DNA of 64,000 bases from Flavobacterium ovatum. GTDB taxonomy: Bacteria > Bacteroidota > Bacteroidia > Flavobacteriales > Flavobacteriaceae. Of this stretch, positions 35,424 to 44,600 are shown one piece after another. The translations under genes were made by a program, and so were the position numbers. Every line of letters starts with the position of its first letter. The stretch's first letter is position 1. The notes below the pieces were generated by a model, which searched no databases, was not told where the DNA came from, and worked only from the letters and a program-made list of their open reading frames with translations. Location of the stretch: NCBI RefSeq assembly GCF_040703125.1, contig NZ_CP160035.1:2693001-2757000 (forward strand). The letters are read 5' to 3'.

Positions 35424-36251
35424 TTAAAGGTTATAAAAATTAATCGCATTTTTTCCCATAATAGCATTTTGCTGTTCTGGTGTCAAATGAGCTATAAATT
35501 GTGTTACTAATTCTTTTGTTTTTGTATAATTTCCAGCCACTAAACATACTGGCCAATCAGACCCAAATAATAATCGCTCTGGCCCAAAAGCTTGTAAAAC
35601 CAAATCTATATATGGTTTGATTTGCTCCGGTGTCCAAGATTGATAGTCGGCTTCAGTAGTCATTCCAGATAGTTTGCAATACACATTTTCGTGTTTTCCA
35701 ATAGCCAACATTAAATTTGCCCAACCTTCATAAAACCCATCTTTGATATAGGGTTTTGCGATATGATCGATGACAAATTTTTGGTTTGGAAACTTTTGTA
35801 CTAATTCTAAAGCTGCTCCTAACTGATGTGGTAAAATCAAAATATCATAGGTAAAACCATAATTCTCTAAGGCAGCAATACCTCTTAAAAAATTTGGCCT
35901 TAGTAGAAAATTATGATCTTCTTCTCCTTGAACAACGTGTCTAAAACCTTTTAGTTTTGGATACGAACTATAAACCTGAAGTACTTCTTCAATGTTATTA
36001 GCTCTTAAATCTACCCAACCTACAACTCCTTTTATAAAGTGATTCTCATTAGAGAGTTGCAATAAAAAATCAGTTTCTTCTAGCGTTTGATCAGCTTGAA
36101 CTGCAACACAACCATCGATTTTATTTTCTGAAAAAACTTTTTGTAAATCTTCGGGCAAAAAATCCTTGCGAATGACAGCCATTTGGTCGTCAATCCATTC
36201 GTGTTTTTTAGACTCATATTGCCAAAAATGTTGATGTGCATCTATTATCAT
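35424..36251 (-). CDS. Amidohydrolase-type sugar 1,5-lactonase
   Basis: A 275-residue TIM-barrel amidohydrolase of the L-fuconolactonase group (COG3618 type). Motifs are IDAHQHFW at the N-terminus, RHVVQGEEDHNFLLRP, FVIDHIAKPYI and LLFGSDWPVC. Such enzymes open L-fucono-, L-galactono- or related 1,5-lactones. The ATG at 36251 overlaps the uxaB stop as ATGA, which implies translational coupling and excludes the longer upstream reading. Cytoplasmic, acting directly after the aldo/keto reductase. Confidence 0.85.
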   Translation of the reverse strand: MIIDAHQHFWQYESKKHEWIDDQMAVIRKDFLPEDLQKVFSENKIDGCVAVQADQTLEETDFLLQLSNENHFIKGVVGWVDLRANNIEEVLQVYSSYPKLKGFRHVVQGEEDHNFLLRPNFLRGIAALENYGFTYDILILPHQLGAALELVQKFPNQKFVIDHIAKPYIKDGFYEGWANLMLAIGKHENVYCKLSGMTTEADYQSWTPEQIKPYIDLVLQAFGPERLLFGSDWPVCLVAGNYTKTKELVTQFIAHLTPEQQNAIMGKNAINFYNL

Positions 36252-37705
36252 GACAATACATTTTTGATACAAGACTCAATACCATTATTTTCAATTTCTT
36301 CCAAGTTTTTTGCTACAGTAGCGCTTAGATTTGGTATAGTATTTAGGTTCACCCCCCAAATGGATTCATTACCTAATATTTTTTGTACCAATTCAGTGTA
36401 ACCAATCGAATCAGCATCTTTTTGACTCCAAATTATTTTGAAGAAGTCTAGTGTCTCTGTAGCATCATTGATAGGAATGATTTCGTTGTTGTATTCTCCT
36501 TTGTAAAAACGAATTAAACAAGAAAGTGAAAAAGCAATTCTTTTAGGTAATTGCCCTTCATTCTCCGTGTATTCTTTTAAGGCAGGATACAATCTCGCCA
36601 TAAATTTGGAAGTGCTATTTAAGGATATACTAATCAAGAAATGCTTTAATGTTGGGTTCTTGAAACGATCTAACACTGCATTGACGAAATTTTGCAGTTC
36701 ATCATCTGGGAAATTTTGTAATGTTTTGGTGATTTCTTCTGATAAAACTTCCTTTACAAATTGTAAAATAACTGGATTATCCATCGATTCTTTTACTGTT
36801 CTTACACCTAAAAGATATCCAACTGGAACTAACGAAGTATGTGCTCCGTTGAGAATCCGCACTTTCATTTCGCGATAAGCACTTATATCATCTACAAATT
36901 GTACGTTCAAATTGGTTTTAGCAAAAGGCAATTCTTCCTGAATAATTTCAGGTCCTTGAATTACAAAACTGTGGTAATCTTCACCAGCAACTAGTAAAGG
37001 ATCATTATAACCAATTTTCTCTAAAATCTCATCGGCACGGTCTGTTGGGTAACCAGACACGATGCGATCGACCAATGTATTACAGAAATAATTAGAATCT
37101 TCAATCCATTGAATAAAATCATTTGATAAATTAAAATGATGCGCATATTGAAGGATGGCTTTTTTTAAAGCTTCACCATTATTTTCAATTAATTCACAAG
37201 GCATCAAAATACAACCTTTGGAAGGTTCACCCTTAAAATGATTAAAACGGTGGTGCAACCAAACGGTCACCTTTGCAGGAAATTCGTGTGGAGGATTATC
37301 GTTTAATTGGTCAGTTTCTGAAAAACGAATACCCGATTCGGTTGTATTTGAAATGATGAACCTCAAATCTGGATTTTCAGCTAGTTTCAAGTATTCATCC
37401 CATTCTGTGTAGGGCTGAATCACACGACTCACGCTTTCTACAAGGGTAACAGTTGATATTAAAACTCCTTTTCGGATACCATCCAAGGCAACATGAAATA
37501 AACCATCTTGTTGTTTTAGTTCCTCATAATCACCTCTTTGTGTAGGTTTTATTATTACGACACTTCCTTTGAACTCCGTTTCTTTATTTAATACATCAAA
37601 CATCCAGTCGCTAAAGGCACGAAGGAAATTCCCACCGCCAAATTGCATGATTCTTTCTGGTGCAGTATAGCTGTTGTTTGCTGTTTTTCTATTTAATGGT
37701 TGCAT
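36248..37705 (-). CDS. uxaB: Tagaturonate reductase
   Basis: A 485-residue member of the mannitol-dehydrogenase family, of the UxaB (altronate:NAD 3-oxidoreductase) type. Visible are the nucleotide-binding start (IMQFGGGNFLRAFSDWMF), ISNTTESGI, CNTLVDRIVSGYPTDRA and the catalytic-region KVRILNGAHTSLVPVGYL. It reduces D-tagaturonate to D-altronate. The ATG at 37705, 17 bases after the uxaA stop, fits better than the ORF's first ATG at 37747, which lies inside uxaA. No uronate isomerase gene is present, so the tagaturonate is not expected to come from galacturonate here. Confidence 0.9.
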   Translation of the reverse strand: MQPLNRKTANNSYTAPERIMQFGGGNFLRAFSDWMFDVLNKETEFKGSVVIIKPTQRGDYEELKQQDGLFHVALDGIRKGVLISTVTLVESVSRVIQPYTEWDEYLKLAENPDLRFIISNTTESGIRFSETDQLNDNPPHEFPAKVTVWLHHRFNHFKGEPSKGCILMPCELIENNGEALKKAILQYAHHFNLSNDFIQWIEDSNYFCNTLVDRIVSGYPTDRADEILEKIGYNDPLLVAGEDYHSFVIQGPEIIQEELPFAKTNLNVQFVDDISAYREMKVRILNGAHTSLVPVGYLLGVRTVKESMDNPVILQFVKEVLSEEITKTLQNFPDDELQNFVNAVLDRFKNPTLKHFLISISLNSTSKFMARLYPALKEYTENEGQLPKRIAFSLSCLIRFYKGEYNNEIIPINDATETLDFFKIIWSQKDADSIGYTELVQKILGNESIWGVNLNTIPNLSATVAKNLEEIENNGIESCIKNVLS

Positions 37706-37722
37706 GTTTTTTCTATTTAAAA

Positions 37723-39375
37723 TTATAGTGAAACACCTCTTTTCCAAGGAATAAAATCGTTTTGTCCTTTTAATTCGGCTTTCGTAATTATTTCTCCGCT
37801 GGCTGTTTTGATAATAAATTCTAATAATTTTTCGCCCATACTTTCAATCGTATCTTCACCGGTAATTACTGTTCCAGCATTAATATCAATGATGTCTTTC
37901 ATCTTCTCGTAAAGCTTTGTATTACTGGACATTTTAATAACTGGTGCAATAGGGTTTCCTGTTGGTGTTCCTAATCCAGTTGTAAAAACGATAAGATTAC
38001 AACCAGAACCGGCAAGTCCTGTAGAACATTCTACATCATTTCCTGGGGTACAAAGTAAATTTAGACCTGGCTTTGTGATTCTTTCTGCATAGTCTAATAC
38101 TTCAACCACTGGCGAAGTACCACCTTTTTTGGCCGCACCAGCCGATTTCATAGCATCGGTAATCAAACCGTCCTTGATATTTCCAGGCGAAGGATTATTT
38201 TCGAAACCAGAACCAACTGCTATTGCAGATGCTGAATACGCACGCATAAGAGTTGAAAATTTGGTTGCATCTTCTTTAGTTTCACATCTATTGATAAGAT
38301 CTTGTTCCACGCCATTCAATTCTGGAAATTCAGACAAAACAGGAGTTCCTCCAAGCCCTACTAATAAATCGGATGCGTATCCCAAAGCTGGATTAGCAGA
38401 GATTCCTGAAAACCCATCTGATCCTCCACATTCTAATCCTAGAACGATTTTGTTAATAGGAGCAGGCTTTCTTTCGATTTTATTGGCTTCAATTAAACCA
38501 ATAAAAGTATGTTTTACCGCTTCTTCGATTAATTGTCTTTCGCTAGCACTTTTTTGTTGTTCTAAGTAATGAACTGGCTTTGAAAAATTAGGATCTAATT
38601 TTTTGATCGCATTCTGAAGCATTTCTATTTGGGCATTTTGACAACCTAAACTAAAAATAGTAGCCCCCGCCACGTTTGAGTTTACAATATAGCCTGCTAA
38701 TAAATTGCATAATACTTGAGAATCCTCACGAGTACCACCACAGCCGCCATCGTGTTTTAGGAATTTTATTCCGTCCACATTTGGAAAAAGTCTATTTTTT
38801 GTTATTTCTTCTTTGGTAGCAATAATTGGTGTATTCAAAATATCTTCGGCAGAACCTCCTTGCTTGTATTTCTGAATCAAAGCATCGGTATCAACAGCGA
38901 AATCTTTTTTAGTTTGATAGCCTAATTTATCAGCTAATGCGCCTTCGAGTACATCAATATTTCTATTTTCACAAAAAGTAAGCGGAATCACCAACCAGTA
39001 ATTTCCAGTTCCAACAGAACCATCTGCTCTGTGATACCCGTTAAAAGTGCGACCTTCAAATTTTGAAGTGTCAGGAGCTTTCCATATAAACTTTTCTTGA
39101 GACTCATTAAAATCTGCTGATGCATGTTTGATGTTTTCAGTCGTAATTGCAGCCCCTTTTAAAATAGGTTGTGTTGCTTTAGCGATTAAAACACCGTACA
39201 TAAAAATTTGGTCCCCAACTGCTAAATCAGTTGTGGTAAATTTGTGTTTTTGTTTGATGTTTTCGACAAGCGTGATCTCAACATCATTATGTGTAATTAC
39301 AGTTCCTTTTGGTAAGTCAACAAGGGCTGCAATTATAGTATCATTTGGATGTATTTGTACAAAAGTTTTTGACAT
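37723..39375 (-). CDS. uxaA: Altronate dehydratase, full-length
   Basis: A 550-residue protein that joins an N-terminal SAF domain (~10-80) to the altronate dehydratase body. Landmarks are HDGGCGGTREDSQVL, FSLGCQNAQIEML and LECGGSDGFSGISANPALGY, with Cys residues that suit a metal centre. It converts D-altronate to 2-keto-3-deoxy-D-gluconate (KDG). It lies second in the operon, 10 bases after the Zn-dehydrogenase. KDG kinase and KDPG aldolase are not in the window and must be elsewhere. Confidence 0.92.
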   Translation of the reverse strand: MSKTFVQIHPNDTIIAALVDLPKGTVITHNDVEITLVENIKQKHKFTTTDLAVGDQIFMYGVLIAKATQPILKGAAITTENIKHASADFNESQEKFIWKAPDTSKFEGRTFNGYHRADGSVGTGNYWLVIPLTFCENRNIDVLEGALADKLGYQTKKDFAVDTDALIQKYKQGGSAEDILNTPIIATKEEITKNRLFPNVDGIKFLKHDGGCGGTREDSQVLCNLLAGYIVNSNVAGATIFSLGCQNAQIEMLQNAIKKLDPNFSKPVHYLEQQKSASERQLIEEAVKHTFIGLIEANKIERKPAPINKIVLGLECGGSDGFSGISANPALGYASDLLVGLGGTPVLSEFPELNGVEQDLINRCETKEDATKFSTLMRAYSASAIAVGSGFENNPSPGNIKDGLITDAMKSAGAAKKGGTSPVVEVLDYAERITKPGLNLLCTPGNDVECSTGLAGSGCNLIVFTTGLGTPTGNPIAPVIKMSSNTKLYEKMKDIIDINAGTVITGEDTIESMGEKLLEFIIKTASGEIITKAELKGQNDFIPWKRGVSL

Positions 39376-39385
39376 TTTATTTGAA

Positions 39386-40399
39386 TTAAGAATTAAAAAC
39401 TACAGTTGCTTTGATAACCCCAGTTTCGGGATTTAACCAACTATCAAAATTTTCAATCATTTCTGTAAATGGAACCGAGTGCGTTATAAATGAATCTGTT
39501 GGAAACTGATTAAGCACGCTAATTACGTGCTCAAAATCCTCAGTAGTAGCATTTCTACTGCACATTAAAGTCATTTCTTTAGCATGTATTTTTGGATGAG
39601 TATAAGTCAGTTCCCCTTTTGATAGACCTACTAAAACAAAGCGTCCTCCATGAGACATATAGTCTGGACAAGCTTCTATCGCGTACTTGTTTCCAGAGGC
39701 ATCAAATACGGCGGTACATAGATCACCGTTTGTGATTTTCATAATTTCTTCTACTGCATTTTCTCCTGCTTTTACAGTATAATCAACTCCTATATCCTCT
39801 TTGGCATATGCCAAACGTTGTTCGTTCATATCTATTGCGATTACTTTAGCACCCGCAATTTGAGCTAATTTCATAATTCCAATCCCAATAGGACCACAAC
39901 CCACAACTGCAACAGTTTCGCCCGGTTGAATAGCCGCTCTACGAATGGCATGCGCGCCAATAGCTAATGGTTCTACAATTGCCATTTCGTTATCCGAAAG
40001 GTTATTGGCTAGTAAGAGAATATTGGATGGAACCGTAATTTGTTCTTGCATACCACCGTCAGTATGAACACCTAATACTTTAATATTGGTGCAACAGTTT
40101 GTTTTTCCATTTCGACAAGCGATACAAGTTCCGCAACTTATATACGGCATAACAACCACCTTGTCTCCAGATTTTATTCCTCTTGCATTTTCTCCAATTT
40201 CAATCACTTCAGATGCTAATTCATGACCTAAAATTCTTGGATATGTAAAGAAAGCTTGGTTACCTGCATAGGCATGTAGATCAGTTCCACAAATTCCAAC
40301 TTTATTAATTTGTAATAAAGCTTCATTTTCTTTTCTAATAGGAGCTTCTTTTTCTTTTAAGATAAATTCTCCTGGTTTTTCGCAAACAATATATTTCAT
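39386..40399 (-). CDS. lgoD: Zn-dependent dehydrogenase, L-galactonate 5-dehydrogenase type
   Basis: A 337-residue medium-chain Zn dehydrogenase. Catalytic zinc: C37 (GICGTD) and H59-E60 (LGHE). Structural zinc: C89, C92, C95, C103. The Rossmann motif is VVGCGPIGIG. The opening (NEALLQINKVGICGTDLHAY, GNQAFFTYPRILGHE) closely resembles, as I recall it, E. coli YjjN/LgoD, which oxidises L-galactonate to D-tagaturonate. With UxaB and UxaA directly downstream this fits very well. It is the first gene of the operon, opposite the repressor gene. An L-fuconate-type or other polyol dehydrogenase role is the alternative. Confidence 0.8.
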   Translation of the reverse strand: MKYIVCEKPGEFILKEKEAPIRKENEALLQINKVGICGTDLHAYAGNQAFFTYPRILGHELASEVIEIGENARGIKSGDKVVVMPYISCGTCIACRNGKTNCCTNIKVLGVHTDGGMQEQITVPSNILLLANNLSDNEMAIVEPLAIGAHAIRRAAIQPGETVAVVGCGPIGIGIMKLAQIAGAKVIAIDMNEQRLAYAKEDIGVDYTVKAGENAVEEIMKITNGDLCTAVFDASGNKYAIEACPDYMSHGGRFVLVGLSKGELTYTHPKIHAKEMTLMCSRNATTEDFEHVISVLNQFPTDSFITHSVPFTEMIENFDSWLNPETGVIKATVVFNS

Positions 40400-40431
40400 T
40401 TATAAAATTTTATGTGGTTTAGTGACAATAA

Positions 40432-40445
40432 TTCAATCGATTGAA
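40432..40445. promoter_or_regulatory. LacI-family operator 1
   Basis: Perfect 14-base palindrome TTCAATCGATTGAA, 33 bases before the lgoD-type start codon, where it can block the catabolic operon's promoter. Its core is identical to operator 2. Confidence 0.8.
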
Positions 40446-40492
40446 CAACTTGATAAAAATAAAAGATTTACATTAAATCTTTTATTGAGTTG

Positions 40493-40527
40493 TCTATCTA
40501 TAAGTACTTGTTTTACTTATAGATAGA
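40493..40527. promoter_or_regulatory. Perfect 14-bp inverted repeat in divergent region
   Basis: TCTATCTATAAGTA and its exact complement TACTTATAGATAGA flank a 7-base loop. It lies between the two LacI operators and upstream of the repressor promoter. It has no T run on either side that would make it a standard terminator. It could be a binding site for another regulator or a cruciform/insulator. Confidence 0.6.
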
Positions 40528-40553
40528 TGTGTATTTTTTATAAAATATATATT

Positions 40554-40600
40554 TTGTTTTTTAATAAAAAGGATATATATTTGTTCAATCGATTGAACAA
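40554..40600 (+). promoter_or_regulatory. Repressor promoter with overlapping operator 2
   Basis: The -33 TTG (40554-40556), a 19-base spacer and the -7 box TATATTTG (40576-40583) make a good Bacteroidota promoter. The perfect 20-base palindrome TTGTTCAATCGATTGAACAA (40581-40600) overlaps the -7 box and the likely start point, so the repressor should control its own gene. Confidence 0.75.
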
Positions 40601-40613
40601 ATATAAAAAAAAA

Positions 40614-41654
40614 TTGGAAATAAAAAAAAAATCAACCATAAAAGATATTGCAGCTGCTTTAGGGTTAACTCCTTCGGCGGTATCTAAAGCGCTGAGTGAT
40701 CATCCGCGGATAAGTGATAAAACGAAGGAAGCTGTTAGGCAAATGGTTGTGACGTTAGACTATCAACCAAATACTTTATCCAGTGCATTGCGAAAAGGAA
40801 GGAGCAACTTAGTAGGCGTTATTATCCCTAGGATAAATAGTAACTTCTTTTCTTCGGTAGTAGAAAACATGGAAGAAGTTTTAAATGCTAATGGTTACAA
40901 TATTGTCATGACGCAGTCTAATGAGTTATATGCCAAGGAATGCAAAAGTATTGATTCCTTACTTGGTATTCAAGTTGATGGAATCATAGCTTCTATGGCA
41001 AATGAGACAATTTGTTTGGATCACTATGAAAAAATTAAATCCAAAGGAGTTCAATTAGTGCTATTTGATAGGGGAGAAGATGAATTACAAGTAGACTACG
41101 TAGGTATTGATGATTATAAAAGTAGCTACTTAATTATCGAACATTTGTCGAAACAAAATTGTAAAAAAATTGCTCATATCGCAGGTTTTAATCATATTCG
41201 CATTTATAAAGACAGAGCTTTAGGATATAGAGATGCCCTTGAGAAATATGGATTACCTTTATACGAAGAAATGATTATCGAAAGTAATTTACGAGTTGAA
41301 GACGGGCGAAGAATTATGAAAGAATTATTAGCTTTGCCGGTAAGACCAGATGCTGTATATGCTGCGGGTGATTATGCCGCTCTTGGTGCGTTACAAGTTT
41401 TGAAAGAAGAGAATATAAAAGTGCCTGAAGAAATTGCTTTAATAGGGTTTAGTGACGAGCCCTTTACTTCATTGTCATCTCCTTCTATTACCACGATAAA
41501 TCAGCACAGTGCGCAAATCGGAAAATTGGCGGCCGAATCTTTTTTAGAGAGAATAAAAAACCCTAATAGTAACAAGAATTTAAAAAAAATTATTCTAGAA
41601 CCCGAATTAATTATTAGAGATTCATCAAATAAAAAAACACATAAGAAAAATTAA
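40614..41654 (+). CDS. LacI-family transcriptional repressor
   Basis: A 346-residue regulator: an N-terminal HTH (STIKDIAAALGLTPSAVSKA, ~6-25), then a periplasmic-binding-protein-like sensor (GVIIPRINSNFFSSVVENME, DGIIASMAN, AAGDYAALGALQVL, GFSDEPFTSLSSPSITTI). I start it at TTG 40614. An ATG at 40527 would add 29 AT-rich residues and would lie upstream of the promoter and operator. It very likely represses the divergent catabolic operon and itself through the two TTCAATCGATTGAA sites, with an intermediate of the pathway as inducer. The hybrid regulator gene follows 11 bases downstream. Confidence 0.85.
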   Translation: MEIKKKSTIKDIAAALGLTPSAVSKALSDHPRISDKTKEAVRQMVVTLDYQPNTLSSALRKGRSNLVGVIIPRINSNFFSSVVENMEEVLNANGYNIVMTQSNELYAKECKSIDSLLGIQVDGIIASMANETICLDHYEKIKSKGVQLVLFDRGEDELQVDYVGIDDYKSSYLIIEHLSKQNCKKIAHIAGFNHIRIYKDRALGYRDALEKYGLPLYEEMIIESNLRVEDGRRIMKELLALPVRPDAVYAAGDYAALGALQVLKEENIKVPEEIALIGFSDEPFTSLSSPSITTINQHSAQIGKLAAESFLERIKNPNSNKNLKKIILEPELIIRDSSNKKTHKKN

Positions 41655-41665
41655 TACACTCAACA

Positions 41666-44600
41666 ATGCCACAAGCTAATAAACATACAACCAATATTTC
41701 CCGTTTTTCTACTTTTATAATATTCTTTTTTTTGTTTACATATGTTTGTAATGCACAAAAAAAGAATGCCTTTATTCATTTAACTACAGAAAATGGTTTG
41801 TCACAAAGTGATGTAAATACTATTTTTCAAGATAGTCAAGGCTATATGTGGTTTGGAACTCACGACGGATTGAACAAATATGATGGTTACAATTTTACGG
41901 TATTTAATCCAATTTTAAATAATAATAAAAGTATAAGTAGCAATCTCGTTTGGAAAATAGTAGATGATATCAAAGGCAATTTGTGGATTGGAACTACCGG
42001 AGGTGGGTTAAACTGTTTTGATAAAAAAACAGAAACTTTTACTCAATTTAAAAATAAAGTTGGAGACTTTAATAGTCTATCGAACAACACCATCAATTCT
42101 TTATTTAGAGATAAAAAAAACAGACTCTGGATTAGTACTAAAAATGGTATCAATATGTTGGACTTAAATAAGCCTATCAAGAAAGCTATATTTAATCATA
42201 TTGGTGTAAATCTATCCAAAATGAGTGTAACTAATAGTAATCGAGGTTTTCAATCTTTTTTTGAAGATTCTAATGGGGATATTTGGTTAGGAAGTAATTT
42301 AGGACTATTGAAATTATCAAGAGATAATCAAGGTGAACTTTTTTTTCAATTGGTTAATCTAGGAGGTGAACTTGAAAACACATTGGTTAGAAGTTTGGTA
42401 GAAGATGATTTTGGGAGATTGATTCTGTCAACTTCTAAAGGGATGTATATTTTTACTAAAAATGGAGACAATAAGAAATTAGTAAAAATTCATAACGAGA
42501 ATTTCAATATTTTACTAAGTACCAAAGGTTATCTTTGGGGATCTTCGAATAATGGTTTGTATCGTTTTGAAAATTCTTCGGATTTAACTGTGCCAAAAGA
42601 AATTAATTATTATATCAATGATTTAAAGAATCCCGATTTTAGTTTAAGTAAAAATGATGTTCGCTCATTATTCATCGATAGGGCAGGAATGTTATGGGTA
42701 GGAGTCAATGGTGGTGGAGTAAATAAATTTGATCCAAATATCAAAAAGTTCAAGCATGTAAAAAAAGATCTTAATCCCAAAAGTATTAATAATGATAAAG
42801 TACGTGCACTTTTTGAAGATAGCAATGGCTATTTGTGGGTAGGTACTGAAGGAGGTGGATTGAATTATTCTCCAAAAGGAGATAATACTTATACTTCTTT
42901 TGAAAAATTGAATTCTTCAATGCCTAAGATTTTTTCATTTGCAGAAGTTCAGGAAGGAGCAACAAAAAAACTACTTATAGGTGGTGAGTTTCAACATGGA
43001 CTTTATGAATTGGATATCACCAACCCGAAGACTATTTCTTCAAGTAAGCTCAAGTATATAGATGGTGTTAATCTAAGTGTGTTTTCCCTATTAGTCGATT
43101 CCAATAAAAATATATGGATTGGAACTTATGGTACTGGAATCCACAGATGGTTGGCTACAAAAACTCCTGGAGTTTATAAAAAAGACATCCTTTATGAAAA
43201 TGTAAATAATTTGAAAAGTGTTCCAAGTAATATTATTCGATCTATATACGAGGATAAAAAAGGTACTATATGGTTTGGAACTGGTGATGGTTTATGCAAA
43301 CTTCCAAAAGATCAAATTAACGCTATAAGTCCAAAATTTGAGGTCTACAAAAACATACCCAATGATGATTCTAGTATTAGTCAAAATTATATTTTGTCTT
43401 TGTATGAAAGCAGTAAAGGGGATCTATGGGTTGGTACTTTTGGTGGTGGTTTAAGTAAATTAATTGCTGGAAAAGGAAATAATAAGAGTGCATTCAAGAA
43501 TTACACTGAAAAAAATGGATTACCGAGCAATGTAATCAAAGGTATTCAAGAAGATGATTTTGGGAATATTTGGATTTCAACCAATAAAGGTTTATCTCGA
43601 TTTAATACAAAAATTGAAAAATTTAAAAATTATGATGTAAACGATGGTTTGCAAAGTAATGAATTTAGTGAGTTGGCTTTTTGTAAACGTGCCAATGGAG
43701 AAATGCTTTTTGGTGGTGTAAATGGATTTAATGCTTTTTTTCCAGCTGATATAGAAGATAATTTGATTCCACCTAAAACTGTTTTAACATCCTTATCTAT
43801 TTTTAACAAGCCTATAAATATTGGAGATGATTTTAATGGTAGAATTATACTTCCTGAATCGATAAGTACTATTAAAGACTTAGAGTTGAAATATAGTGAA
43901 AATAGTTTTTCTGTAGAATTTGCTGCTTTACATTATTCTGCTCCTAGAAAAAATCAATTTGCCTATAAATTAGAGGGCTTTAATGATAATTGGATTTATA
44001 CCACATATAAAAACCGATTAGCTACTTATACAAATTTAGCACCAGGAACCTATACTTTATTAGTTAAATCCTCTAATAATGATGGGATTTGGAATGAAAC
44101 GCCGACGGAGTTATCCATAACAATTGTTCCCCCTTTTTGGAGATCTGATTTAGCTTATGTGTTTTATTTATTATTCTTTGTTGGCTGTTTAATGGCTTTT
44201 AGAAGGTTTACAATTATTCGAACAACCAAAAAGCACCACTTAGAATTAGAGTTATTTGAAAAAGAAAAGCATGACGAAATGCATCTTTTAAAACTAGAAT
44301 TTTTTACGAATATTTCACATGAATTTCGAACACCACTGACATTAATTAAAGGTCCATTAGAATATTTACAAAAAAGTGATAATTCTATTTCTCCATCAAA
44401 AAGGAATGAACAATATACTATCATGCATAAAAATATTGATTATTTAATGCGTTTGGTAAATCAATTATTGGATTTCCGTAAGATGGATAAAGGTAAAATG
44501 GATTTAATTTTATGGAAAAGTAATGTTTATGAATTTGTAAAACTTGTTGGTGAACCTTTCCAGTTTTTGAGTCATAAAAAGAATATTGATTTTAAAATTT

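Noticed and set aside
36248..39375. D-galacturonate catabolism
   Set aside because: UxaB and UxaA occur there too, but there is no uronate isomerase, and the lactonase and two dehydrogenases would be unexplained.
32675..40399. Oxidative L-fucose pathway (fuconate to pyruvate and lactate)
   Set aside because: It would need a fuconate dehydratase/KDF route and a diketo-acid hydrolase, and it leaves UxaB without a job.
40527..40613. 29-residue N-terminal extension of the LacI-type protein
   Set aside because: It would lie upstream of and across the promoter and operator; its sequence is low-complexity and unlike the family.
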